Origin: Platerodrilus igneus
Taxonomy: Eukaryota; Arthropoda; Insecta; Coleoptera; Lycidae
DNA length: 64,000 bases
Assembly: GCA_036346225.1 (NCBI GenBank)
Contig: JARFIW010001082.1
Coordinates: forward strand, 1,736,001 to 1,800,000
Direction of reading: 5' to 3'
The notes beneath the pieces are model-generated. The model was not told the DNA's origin, did not search any database, and saw nothing but the letters and a program-made list of their open reading frames with translations. Made by a program: the position numbers and the translations under genes. Positions within the stretch are counted from its first letter, which is position 1. Each line of letters begins with the position of its first letter. This document shows positions 32,024 to 45,600 of the stretch, piece by piece.

Positions 32024-32966
32024 ACAAGATAGGTTTATCTCGAAAGATGCAATGGTTAGACGAAGAAAACTATTTCTTAGGTTTGTTTATAGAGCAAAGA
32101 GCAAAATTTAGAGGTTTGAGAGCTTTAAAGGGGTATAACTTTGCAGGAGGTGGTCCGATTTTAAATCTGTTTGCAGATTCGGATTTTGCGTAAAATTTTA
32201 GACTAATTTAATGTATCGCATGTATAAAAATTTATGCGGACGGTCGTAAATTGCTGCTGCTGGTAAAAAAAAATCTTGAAATAGGGGTAGCTCTCTGGGG
32301 GATGATGCTATCTAAAAAAATTCCTAGAGATTCGGGTAGCTGAGAAAATTCTATTGTTAATTGATACCAAACAACATAGGTTTATCTCGAAAGATGCATT
32401 GGTTAGACGAAGAAAACTATTTGTTAGGTTTGCTTATAGAGCAAAGAGCAAAATTTAGAGGTTTGAGAGCTTTAAAGGGGTATAACTTTGCAGGGAATGG
32501 TCCGATTTTAAATCTGTTTGCAGATTCGGATTCTGCGTAAAATTTTAGACTAATTTAATGTATCGCATGTATAAAACAATGTTTAAGAACGCTCAGAAAT
32601 CGCTACCGGTAAAATTTTTAAAATGGGTGTAGCTCCCTGGGGGGTGATGCTATCTGAAAAATTTAAAGAGATTTGGATAGCTGAGAAAATTCTATTGTTA
32701 ATTGATACCAAACAAGATAGGTTTATCTCGTGTGTGGAAATGTGGAGAAAGATTTATCTCGCGGGTGGAAAGAATGCGGGTGTGACGTAATTAAAATGGT
32801 TGGGGTAAAAAAATTCCACAAGGAGGAGAGCAAGGAGGAGCAAAGGATGAGATTCATCTCCTCATTTCCTCCTTATGGGAATTTACATGTAAATTGGTCC
32901 AGATGAGTGTGGAAATGAGGGATTCTGGAGGAAATGAGGCGTTGGTATTGCCAATAATGGTCTACT
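31985..32966 (-). repeat. Right terminal inverted repeat of TIR element copy 2
   Basis: Mirror of 29311-30290 with three subrepeats. The inner edge abuts the gene A remnant directly. Confidence 0.82.
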
Positions 32967-33503
32967 CATATCTGTCGGTACATCTTTTCTATGTCGGTAG
33001 TAAATACAAATTTATGGACACGAAACCTAACTATTAATGAAAATATTTTAACCTTGAGTAGTAGGTGCTGCTAACAAAGCTTGATTTATTGACAAACCTG
33101 AAGATAGTTTGCAACTTCCATTAAAACAACACGACGTTTTGTGGTATAACTAGATTTTTAAAAACAGCATGATGTGGCAAGAAAAACAATTATTTATTGT
33201 CCAATATCGACATGCAATTTAATACATAATATTCTTTCATGAAACGAACATATTCCTGTTTAAGAGCACAATTACTCCTTGTTTGAAACTTATGTTTAAG
33301 ATAACTATGCTATGTTGAGCAATATATGCAAACATATTGTTCAGGTCAAGACCAATAATTCTGGTCAACAATTAAATGTACACGTTTTAAAGCATCTTGT
33401 TTGTTAAAATAACAAAAACCTATGGTTTTAACATTGTTATAAATATACATAATGAAAATGATTTAGGCAATAATTAATCTATTAATCACATGTATAACAA
33501 TTT
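32967..33503. other. Spacer downstream of Cth; no feature recognised
   Basis: AT-rich. It should contain the Cth 3' UTR and polyadenylation site on the minus strand, but several candidate AATAAA/ATTAAA signals exist and none can be chosen. Confidence 0.4.
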
Positions 33504-33645
33504 TTAAATGTAATTGAATGCTTGTTCTAGGTCACCTAATAAGTCACTAGTATCTTCTAGTCCCACAGACAGCCTAATCAAATTGTCTGTAATATTTAGA
33601 GCTAATCGGCGCTCTACTGACATTGAATTATGTGTATTCAACCAC
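33504..33645 (-). CDS. Cth: Cth exon 6 and stop
   Basis: 142 nt, WLNTHNSMSVERRLA to LEQAFNYI then TAA. Acceptor TTTACAG; 47-bp intron before it. The end lacks the longer tail of vertebrate enzymes. Confidence 0.94.
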
Positions 33646-36600
33646 CTGTAAACAAATAGTAATAACTTATAAAGTGTTAATATGTAACTCACGGTATTTC
33701 TGCTAAACTTTCAAATCCTCCAAGACTTGCAGCAAATGTAAATATTTTAAGATTTGCTACAAATAATTGTACCTCTTTAAGGCCTCCCTTTAAATATGCA
33801 GCAACCATTCCACTGTGTCCTGATGTTTGTTTTTTGAACAGCTCATATTGAGGATGAGACGGCAACCCTAATTAATATTAGTATAATAAAAGACTACTGT
33901 AGGATTTACTTTTTACCAGGATGAATGACTTTTATGACTTTTGGATGCTTTTCTAGATATTGGGCTACTGCTAGACCATTTATACTATGTTGCCTCATAC
34001 GAACTGCTAGCGTTTTCAAACCACGATTTACTTGAGAACAATCAAACGGCGAAGGGACAGTTCCCATAACTAGTAATTCAAATACCATTAAAATGTTTAG
34101 AGTAAAATGTATTTACCGCTTTGAAGAAATCGCATTTTATCATGAAGCTCCTTGTTATTAATTACAATTGCCCCCATTATCACATCTGAATGTCCATTCA
34201 TATATTTCGATAACGAATGTACACATATATCAGCTCCAAAATTTAGTGGTCTTTGTAGGTAAGGAGTAAGAAATGTGTTATCTACAACCAGTAGTAAGTT
34301 ATGCTTTTTTGTTAATTTTGCTGTTTCTGTAATGTCGACAACTCTTAAAAGTGGATTTGTTGGTGATTCAATCCATACTAACTGAAAGTTGAATAATTAT
34401 ACCACTTCTTATCTGCGCTTTGTAAAATTAGGGTATTAATTTAGATTCTAACAGTAAGAATTAAAGCACTGTCCTGGAAAACAAATGATTAAAAAGTTTT
34501 TATCCTTCAGAACAAAAATTAAATTTCTTTATATTGTGGAATATTTAATTTTAATTTATGAAGATTATAGGCATAATACGGTTACAGATTCACATACTTT
34601 AGCACGAAACATGGTATGCGGGTGGCGTAGCATTATTCTTACAAGAAAAACGATTAAAAATAGACAAAGGGTTTGTCTTTGAATAATAGTCGCAGTTAAG
34701 ATAAAACCCTTGTTTGTTGCTTCCAGAAACCAACGCTGACGTCTAAATGTAGAGTAGGGTCGGAGTCATTCTCCTATACTTTTTCAGATTCCTGCTGCGA
34801 AATATTGAAAAACCTACACTTTAGGGAACATAAGAGGTTGTTTGTAATTATTTCTTACGCTTTGCCTGTCTAATTCATTATGAGATTTTGTTTCTAGAAA
34901 GAAGGCAGGCATTGGACCTGTTGCTGTGGCAACAAGTTATTAAGTAGTTGTCATTAAGTATTGTCATTACAAAAAGGTAGTATTTTAAATAAATTTATTT
35001 TACAAACCAAAAACTAAAGTGTCTCTAGCATCAATCACTATAACAAAATTGATACATTTCAGAGCCAGGTATTAAACAGGTTTTCATAAATAAACCAGGG
35101 CAGCCGAGCACCACTGCCGTCATTACCAAAATATACATCAAATACAAAGAATCAGTGCTCATCATCATTATGTCTTAAGTCCTGGAACTGGTTAAACGTG
35201 TACCCTCATTGTTTCCTATTCTGAAATAACTTTCACATTTCCCTGAAATTTACACATTCTGCATTTATCACCATCTGATCTAGATCTACATCTACCTCCT
35301 TTTTCCCATCTCCGCTTGTAATATATCTCATACTATTCCCCAAAAATGCCTTAGAACGTATTCTGCTCTTTTATTACTCCTATTTTTTCCAAAGATATCC
35401 TTCTGCCCCTACTATTTCTATAACCTATTTGTTATTACTTTATCTGTCCATGTTATCATCCTCATACATCTGACGCACGACATTCCAAAAAACTGCTACT
35501 GTTTTTCTATCTGATTTTCCTACTGCCCATATTTCATATGCATACTGTGCTGTGCTCCACACATATGCTTTGAACAACTTTCTTCTTGTTTCTATGTTTG
35601 TTGTCTTTCATCATAGGCGCTGTTCTTCTTTGTTAGATGCAGTTCGGTTACCTTCTATTGTTTTACAATTATATACCCTATTTCTCCGACATTCAGTGCT
35701 GCTTTTCAAAAATACTGTGCTTTTAAATAACGCTCTAGTGCTATTGCGAAGTAGCAAGCACTTGAAACAACGAGTTTTTGGTGCTATTTCAAAATATTCA
35801 TTGCATTATATAAAAATCCGTTACTACCTTCAAGTAATCAGTTCGGGTAATTAATATTACAGTGTTACTTCGAACTAAACAGTATTTCTATGTGCGTGAC
35901 GGCTATATTTACTGCTAATATAGACCTGCAACCACGAATTGATACGAGCAACGGCCATATTTACTGCAAATATAGGCCTGCAATCTCAAAGTGAAAAGCG
36001 TGCATAATACCTTTTCATTTAATTGGAAGTCGGCATCAGCTCAACCACCACCAAAACAGATTACACCAAAGGTAGCATCGAGGAAGTTATCTACAAATTG
36101 GGTGAGAGATTTCTAATTTTTAAACTATTCATAAATATGTGCACTTTGTTTCCTATTATTTCTGTCTGTGTCAGTCATAGTGAAGTTTAATTATAATGGC
36201 AGAGCATTCAAAATCTTTAAACATAAGAGGTGGTATCTTAAAATCAAAATACACTAATTCTGATAAATTCAAGAGAAATTAAATGCCTCTACTTTAATTG
36301 ACATAAAAACACTGTGAGAAATTTGAGAACATCCTCAATGATTTCGAATCAGTACAATCTGACATTGAGTTTTATTGAATTGACTTCGAGGCTCAACTCA
36401 TTGAACGGAAACAGTTTGAAGATGGATATTATACTATTATTTAAAAAGCAGTGAATATAATTAAATCTTAAGCCAATGCCGGGGGTGTCTCTGGCAGCCA
36501 GGTACCTGTGTCTGGTTCAATCACAATTCACATTCAGTTACATAGACAAGTGAATACTATAAAGCTTCCTCAAATTCATTTACCAACCTTTGATGGTTCG

Positions 36601-39600
36601 TATGACTTTTGGTTGGGCTTCAAAGACATGTTCAAGTCGTTAATACATGACAACAGCCAATTAGAACTTGTTCTCAAATTCCAGTACCTTAAAAGTACCC
36701 TTAAGATGCCTTTAGTGCTACAGAGGTTTGGCGATTTGGATATTTGGAGAATATTGGTTAAAGTAATCACGTGACACCACCGTAAAACGTCATAAACACC
36801 GAATCTCCGATCTCCCAAAAGTTGGTTCAAGTTTAACTTTTCTGGCTATTTTGATCGAAGCATGCGTGTTTGTTCAGAAAAGCACGTGATTTTTTTTTTA
36901 TTTATTAAGTAGTAATTGTAACCACCTCTTACAACAACTACTTAAATGGGAACATGTCAGCATAGTTGTTGTTCGCATATCCCATTTGCATTACATTACT
37001 TTCCATTACATTACATTCACATCACACTACAATTGTTTTTGAGAGTTCATAAGTTTTTTAAATAAAAGTTTTTTAAATACAGGAACAGAATCCACTAATA
37101 GAAAGAGATGTTCATATTTGTTAAATATGTATGCACTGTTGAATTCAAATGAGCACTTAAATTTAGATGTCTTATGGTACGGTATAGTTAATTGATTATT
37201 GTTGCATAGGTTGCAAGTGTGTGCAGAAGTTCTTACATTTAGCAGACTATATAGGTAAGCTGGTTGACCTGATTTGTATATATTAAATAACATAGTTGCA
37301 AACAAAAGCTCACAGTGTGGTTTTAATTTTAGGATTTCCAGTCTATTATAAATTGGAGTCACATGCTCCCTATAGGGAACATTATAAACAAATCTCAGAC
37401 AGCAATTCTGGATGATTTGAAGCTTGTTCCTCAGTTTCTCAGAGAGGTAACTAAAATTGACAGTGCTACAATAATCAATGTGGCTTATTACAAGCGCTTG
37501 ACACAATTTCCACTTTATCTCCGAAGGAAGCATCATCTTGAATTTATAAATGGATTTCAGTTTAAAGTATGTAATACTGCGAACCTTATTTACGTGACTC
37601 TCTAAATTTAAACTACCATCACAGATTACGCCTAGGTTTTTCGCTTTGTAGCTGAATGCCATAAGGCATTTGTTTAATACTATTTCCGCATTTAAGTTGT
37701 TTTTGAACACTGAACAGAAATACGGAGATCGTATACTCTGACAAATTGTTTTTTTAGAGTTCAAAGTTAGACCATTGTTTGATGTCCAGGTGAGTACTGT
37801 CTCTAAGTTATTGTTCATCTCTAAAATAACCTGGTTCGCATTATACGAGTCTCCAGGTATATATAGTTGGGTGTCATCGGCATACATATGGATTTTACAG
37901 TTGCCAGTAATTACAATAGGCAGATCTGCTGTGAAAATAGTAAACAACAGTGGACCAAGGATACTCCCCTGCGGAACTCCTTGTCTTACATGTAACTCGC
38001 TTGAGACCACTCGGTTTAGTTTTACTTGTTGAGTTCTTCCAGATAAATAGCTAGTCATAGGTTGCAGTGCAGATGAGCTTCAACCATAGTAGGACAGCTT
38101 TGCAATTAAGAGTCGATGATTTATTACATCAAAGGCCTTGCTATAATCAAGGTATACCATTAACGTGGTTTGTGAGTTTTCCATATTCAGAACCAGTTCA
38201 TTCATAATTTTGCATAAGACTGTTGCAGTACTGTGCTTAGCACAAAAACCCGACTGGATTTGTGGCAGTATTTCATTATTATCAATGTATGTATATTATG
38301 TATTCAACCACCTTAGAGATGGTTGCTAAAATGTTTATTGGCCGAAGTTCCTCATAAGATGTCGCAACACTGACCTTAGGTATAGGTGTGATTAAATATT
38401 TTTCCATAGATCCGGCATAGTTGAATTAATTATGATGGAATTAATAATATGTGTAAAAACATTAATGCAAAACGGCAAAATCAATTTTAGCATTTTTAGT
38501 GAGATCCCATCCAACCCTGTAGCATTCGATGAGTGTTTATTAACTGCTTTAATCACATCATCCGAGGATACCGTGTGAAATATTAGTTTCTCAGTTCTTA
38601 ATGGAAATTTCTGCAATGAAAAGTATCTGATTGTATTTTCTGCAACTTGAGTAAGTGGAATATCATTTATAAAATGTTGATTGAGACAATCCGGATCTTC
38701 ATTGTTTAAATTAATTGTATTTTTAGGTTTTCGATGTATGTTGGCTTTTTCAAAGAACTTCCATAGCTGTTTAGAGTTATTTTTATATAGTGAAATCATG
38801 TAAATATATAGAATGCCTTTTTTCATTCCTAACTGCTTGTGTGACGTAGTTTCTCAGCTCTTTGAAATAAGTACGGTCCGAAACTCTCCTAGTTCTGTTA
38901 TATTTACTAAGAGCTGCATCTTTTATCTTGATCATTTGTTTTAATGTATATGTTAACCATCCCGGCTTGGACGAAATTTTTTCGCTGTACAGATGGATGC
39001 GTGTATATCGAAAAGCGCAGTAATCACTTGATTAAAGTGTGATAATTTTAAATCAACTGGATCTTGATTATAGCAGTATGACCAGTCGATAGAAGTAGCA
39101 TTTTCAGAAAAATTTTTATGGTCGAAATACTTATAAGTACGAAATGCATGTGAGCTAGGGATTGGTTGTTTGTGTGGAATATATAGGCTGCAATATACTA
39201 AAACATGATCAGAGGTAAGACAGGCATCTTGAGTGCCAGATCCAGTGTATTTTAAGTTTTCACTCACACAAATCAAATCGAGGAGAGTAGCAGTTGATGA
39301 TGTTATTCTAGTGGGCTGATTGATAACTTGAGTCAAATTAAATGATCTAAAGATAGACTTACGGTAATTGCAGTTATTGTTCTCTTTGAAAAGATCTATA
39401 TTCATGTCACCCATTAAAATGACATGTTCAACTTCAGGATAAAGTATTGCCAAAATATGCTCTAATTCCTGAAGGCACGATATTGAACTAGTTGGAGGTT
39501 TGTAAATTGTTCCTACTGCGTAAGTTATTTTTTTTATTGTTAATTTTAGCCATAATTGTTCCAATGTGCCAGTGTGGAGATTTTCAAGGTTCATTACTTT

Positions 39601-42600
39601 ACACTTGATTGTATTTTTAACAAAGCAGCAAATACCACCCCCTCTAAGTGGTCTGTCTTTCCTAAATATTGAGTATCCTGGTATCACTATTGAAGTTGAA
39701 GGATAATCCAACGGTAGCCATGTTTCAGAGATAGAGATAATGATGAAATCAGTGCCTAAAACAAACTCACAGAATTCATCAAATTTTGGAATGAGCGATC
39801 GAATATTGATGTGGCAAATTTGTAGGTGAGTGAAAGGTTGCTGTGATTTCTGTAATTGCTGTGTTGACTGTAGTTGCTATGTGTTTGCATGTGTATATAT
39901 ATACCAAATAAATCAGCTTTAAGTTTTGCCACTGATTCTTTGTAGACCAAACAAGAATCGTGATCCCAAACAGCATGACAAATATCGGTGTCTTTACCAG
40001 ATTTCACATTAGCTAATTTGCAGTTAATGCAGCGGAACTCGGATTTATCTGCCTTGCAATTTTTGAGCTCGTGTCCTAACGCACACCTAGGACAGCAATG
40101 CTCACATTTACACAATTGAGCGGTATGATTGTACCCATTGCATTTGAAGCATCTAGTTAGTAATTTCGACTGCATCGAAAACTCTGCAGACATCTAGACC
40201 AATGATAATGTGCCCAGCCTCCAATATTTTGCTGTAGGTAACATTATCTAACTGTAGCAATGCTTGATACTTGTTCTTTGTTTTTTATAGGATCTACTTT
40301 TAATATAGTTATATTTATTGAATCAGAGAAGATGTCAGTGTTTTGTTTTACTATATAATCTGCGAGAATGCTAGTTGTAAATTTCTGGGACAAGCCTGAA
40401 ATTCTAACTCTAGGAAGAGCCTTACTTAGCAGTTGAACCTTTAGGGTACCTTTAGTGCTATGGAGATTTGGCGATTTAGATATTTGGGGAATTAGATATT
40501 TTCACTTTTAATCATCTAGGGTATTTTCTGCTTAGGGTATTTGGAGAAGTTTGACATATGAAATTTGTTATTGTTTTAGGTTGCCGGATGTTAAGTTTTC
40601 AATGTTTGTTACTAAGCTATGAGTATCTAAAAAAACAACGGATTTACTATTCATTTCCAAAATCTTTAATAGGCAAAACGCAAAATATATAACGGCGAAC
40701 TACACGAAAAGGTTAGGTTAAGGTTATAACAAAACAAACAAATCACGTGCTTTTCTGAGCAAACGCGCATGCTCCGATCTCAAAGTAGCCAGAAAAGTTG
40801 AACTTCAACCAACTTTTGGGAGATTGGAGATTCGGTGTTTCTGACGTTTTTCGACGGTGTCACGTGATCGCTTTAACCAATAGAATCATTCTCCAAATAT
40901 CCAAATCGCCAAATCTCCATAGCACTAAAGGTACCCTTAGTGCTATGGAGATTTGGCGATTTGGAGAATGATCCTATTGGTTAAAGTGATCACGTGACAC
41001 CTCGAAAACGTCAAAACACCGAATCTCCAATTTCCCAAAAGTTGGTTCAAGTTCAACTTTTCTGGCTATTTTGAGATCGGAGCATGCGCTTTGTTCAGAA
41101 AAGCACGTGTTGTTTGTTTTGTTACAACCTTAACCTTACTTTTCGTTCGACGTTATATGGTTTGCGTTTGCCTATTAAACATATTGAAATGAATAGGAAT
41201 TCTGTTATTTCTTTAGAATACTCGCGCTAGTAACAAACATTGAAAACAACATCCAGTAACAAAACAATAACAAATATCATCTGTCAAACTTCTCCAAATA
41301 CCCGAAGCAGAAAATACCCTAGATGATTAAAAGCGAAAATATCTAATTCCCCAAATATCCAAATCGCTAAATCTCCATTGCACTAAAGGTACCTTTAAAG
41401 GTACCTTAAAGGTACCCGAAGCAGAAAATACCCTAGATGATTAAAAGTGAAAATATCTAATTCGCCAAATATCCAAATCGCTAAATCTACATAGCACTAA
41501 AGGGCCGTATTCATAAACAATTCTCAAAGTGAGCTTTACTGAAAGTGATTTTGATACTCCAGCTACATATGCGTTTCATAAACAACACTTCAGGTATTCT
41601 CGTGTAAGGTATAGTTTAAGGTAGATTCTAGGGATATTTGTGCTAAAATTACTAGTTTTATTTTAGTTACTGATACTGCATCTCGAATGTACCGCTTTGG
41701 AATCCTGTTGGATACAAATATATAATTTAATATATTTTACAGCAATTTTACATGCACCTGTTTTATAAACGATCTATTTTTTGTTCTTCAATATCTATTA
41801 TTTTCTATAAAATCTAATAATTCGTCATCCATTTATGCTTATTAAAATACGGTAGCAATTAAAAAAAATTAATAAACAAATCTGAAATGGAAATCTGCCA
41901 ATTAAAACAATAGCACCTAACCTAGAAACCAATAAAGGAACACTTAAGGATGATTTAAAACTACCTTCGACTTAAGGTATACTTGAGTATGAAGGCGTAG
42001 ACTATGAAACACAATTTTGTAAGCAAGGTATTCTTGAGGTTTAGGTGAACCTTAAGAATTGTTTATGAATACCTGCCTTAAAGCGGCGCTACTCAAGTTA
42101 TTCATTCTTTAGAGCTGTCTTCAAGCAATTATTTGATCGCTTGAGGCCTTCTCCTGCACAGATATGCGACACACTCAACATTTTCATTGTTAGCGGAAAA
42201 CTAGACAAGGTTACACTTAAAGACTGGGAAACACAAAAACCTCAGAACGGACCTTCCTAAAATCAAAAGATAACCTGTTGGAATTGTTAGAATCCGATGC
42301 CACAAAATTGCCCTTTAAAAATAGCAAGAGCGGGTTCAATACCTTATTCGTAAGTTCAGCCACAAATTCCGTTTGTGGTTTTTGCAAAGCAAATCATGCC
42401 ATTCATACAACCTTCAATCTCTTAGCCCTGCCAGCCAAGAGCCGTTATGATGAAATACAATGGAAATTATGCATCAACTGCTTACATAGTGGTCGTACTT
42501 ACAATTATTGTAAAAGCGCAAGTAGGTGCAAAAAATGCAAGGCTCTGCATAATACTCTGTTACACTTTAACCAAATGCCTCGTGGTATACCTGTTCAAAA

Positions 42601-45600
42601 AGCATCATCAGCGGTCAGTCTTCTCAACGGGGAACAATTTAATTTACTTTACTCGTTAGGGGTAAACGAAAATTGTTTTAATTCCTGAATATGCCAACGA
42701 CCTTGAGGTTTGCCGTTTGAATCTTGTACTTCAAAAATCAATAGAGAAACTACAGGATGGTTTTATATAATATAAATTTGAAAACTAGTTTAACAGAAAG
42801 TTTTTTGTTGCATCAGATAAAACATTACTTTTTCCACACCTATTCACCCAAGGCAAAAGAAATATCTCTTTTACGGTTATAGTAAATTTTACTTTCTTAT
42901 AAGCCTTAAATAATTTTTTTTACATCCGTAAAGGTAGAAGTAACGATTGTTGGTATTTGTTCTAACGTGTTTTCTCATCAAATTCAATTATATCAATATT
43001 GTCATAATAACCATAATAACTATTATCAATTGAAGTATAACATCCAAAAACTAAAAATGAAGCTGAAAATTAGGTAGTTTCATGCTTGGAGGTACATAAT
43101 ACTTATGCAATTTTAAAGATATTATCGTTTCATTTAGTATGGTCTAATTTGATATAGGATGAGGTAGCAGTAATAATTATAGGAATAACACGATCTGTTG
43201 GATTTGCTTGCGAATGATATCTGACATCAAATCGAATTTTCTAAACTTTATAACTTTTTGCGAAATTTTGAAGTTTTTTTGAAATGAATTGTACCATTGT
43301 TACAAAGAATAATTTCAGACATCGAACATAAGAAAAACTTGTTACTCTAAGAATTTCATAATTGCACATTTAGCCTTTGTTAGGATGAACGAATACAAAT
43401 TTGAAATTAAAATAAGTATTGGTTACCTTTCTTAGATCGAGGAATTTGTCCTAAAAAGCTAGAGAAATTAATTGAATTGATATTTTTTTAAATCTGCCCA
43501 TCAAACCAGGTCGAGCTTCTTGTGAACTCTTTTGTGCACCAAAGATTTTACAATTGTTAATGTATCAGCAAACAGACCCTCTTAAATTGGACCAGTAATA
43601 AAAATCGGTTATTTTTGCTATAGTTTTTGTAACCCCTAAATATACGGAGGTTGGTGGATGTTATTCCCGGTAGGTATAAATAATTTCCATTCAGGTATAT
43701 TTGCAACTCTTGGCGAGGAAGAAGTAACAATTTTATATAAATGATCTCCTATAACACTAAATGATGGGTAATTTTTGGAATGTTCGATAACTTTTTTTAT
43801 CATATTAGAATACTACGTATCAGGGGCTAACTTAGGAAGATTTAAAGCAGCCACATCACTAGAGAGAGCGTCAGGTCTGATATTTAGTTTTTCGGATCTA
43901 CGGCGAACAGCAAAAGTGAATTGTGTGATACGTCAACTCCATCTGTCCAAGCGTCCAGCAGGTTGATTCAATTATTTAACCAGGTAAGGGTAGCGCAATC
44001 GGTAATAACTACAACTTGGGTTCCTTTAACCAGTGATGGGATTCGAGTCGCAAATTAATCGAGTGACAACCCTACTCATGTGAATCGAGTCAAGTAACTA
44101 TGCAACCCAAGGCGACTCGAAATTCGAGTCGTCTCGAAACGCGAGTCAACTCGCCACTCGAGTTGACTCGCCACTCGAGTCGACTCGCCACTCCAATCGC
44201 CTTGTAGCTCTAGCTGATTTGCAACTCGATTATAATCGAGTTATAATTTTTTCGATTCTTAAGTTGAGTTGAGTTTCCAGGAAACTCGAATTTTTAACAA
44301 TCGATGTTGGTAAGTTTATCGTGTTGCACCAATGATCTCGTTCTGTGGTTTAGTTTGAAGTGAATCAGTACCGTTCATGATCGTATCTTGGAAAGATACA
44401 ATTTTCCTCTTTATTACCTTTTACTTTTATCTATATTTTACATACGGACAGGTGATCCGATAGTGTTGTCTGTTGTGTACTGAAGGAAAATATAGAACGT
44501 TATTGTTGTTATTTGTAGCTTGTGGGAAAGTGTATAGATAGAGCTTTGTAATAAAATATTAAATAATATAACAATTATTAAAAGCTTAAAATATAAATAG
44601 CTGCAGGTTAGGTAGATTGTTTTGTACTTATTATTGGTATCAAATTGTAAATTGCCAAAACTAATTAAAAATAAAATTTATTTATGTAGAACTTTACATA
44701 GAACTAAATTTATATATCAATATGGGGTTAGCTGTACAATAAACCAGATGACAAATAACTATTAAAAATATTATGCAATCAAGCTTTTTAGGTTCAAGCC
44801 TGTTTCATCTTGAATTGCATAGCAAACCAGCTTTTGAAAAAACATATTCTGATGGCACTTATGTTGCCGGAATACCTAAGTATTTCAGTGCAATTATATA
44901 TAATTCCGGATAAAGTTCCTTATGTGATTCCCAAAATTCCAATGGGTCCAATATTCTGTCCATGTAAGGATATATTGTTTCATAATGATGCTTGCAGAAG
45001 ATACGGGTGTTCGTACTGAAAAACGGTGTGCGATTTTATTGTCAAATGCTCCCATATATCTTCGCTTGGTAGATTGAGCACTAATCAATGATGATTGTAG
45101 GTTTTGCGAATCGACGTTTTTCGTGGTCAGCAAAAAATGACAACTCATCTATAATCCATTGCACAGCCTTGTCAGCATTGGATTATACTCCAAAGCCGGT
45201 CTTCTTAAACCTAGGATCTAATACTGAGCTCTTAGAAGCAGTTTTGTTACTTTCCAAAGTGCCCAACCGCTTATTTAGTATGTCGAGCATTGAACGTTTT
45301 ATACTAGCAGCTATAGGTGTAGGTGGTACTTTTTTGTTTACACTTGCTTGTACATTTCGTACAAGAGGAATAACTGATGATAATGTAGGATATTTCCCCA
45401 GAGAGTATGCTGGTAAATTGTTCAATTAGTTGCAAAATGGAAACCCAATTTGCTATTTTCGCTCCACTCCTTAGAACTAACATTATCAGGAGAGTTTGGT
45501 AAAGTAGTGAGCGCTGCCAAAAATGGAACTTTATTTTTTTCCAGTCTATCAAGCATATAGTAAATAGAATTCCACCTGGTGGCGACATCTTGCTTTAGTT

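Larger units (their letters stand above)
29311..32966 (-). mobile_element. Large TIR element, copy 2 (3.66 kb, internally deleted)
   Basis: Left end AGTAGACCAATATTGGCAAT at 29311; right end, on the minus strand from 32966, AGTAGACCATTATTGGCAAT. Flanks are CATCTG on the left and CATATCTG on the right, consistent with a 6-bp duplication plus a 2-bp insertion. Arms of ~1 kb share subrepeats with copy 1. The interior retains only gene A joined to a piece of the zinc-finger/PolB-like gene. It is inserted in a BEL/Pao integrase; no matching BEL sequence is obvious beyond 32966, so a deletion accompanied or followed insertion. Confidence 0.75.
36890..40437 (-). mobile_element. Jockey/CR1-like non-LTR retrotransposon, nearly complete
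   Basis: The minus-strand order is ORF1 with CCHC-like knuckles, AP-endonuclease, reverse transcriptase, a 3' UTR with ATTACATTAC-type repeats and a poly(A) (seen as T-run 36890-36899). It is 5'-truncated or cut at ~40437, where MITE copy A starts. Frames are mostly long with a few breaks, so it is among the younger insertions in the intron. Confidence 0.85.

Noticed and set aside
35552..35854. 100-codon plus-strand frame
   Set aside because: Overlaps the antisense of a LINE fragment and has no domain.
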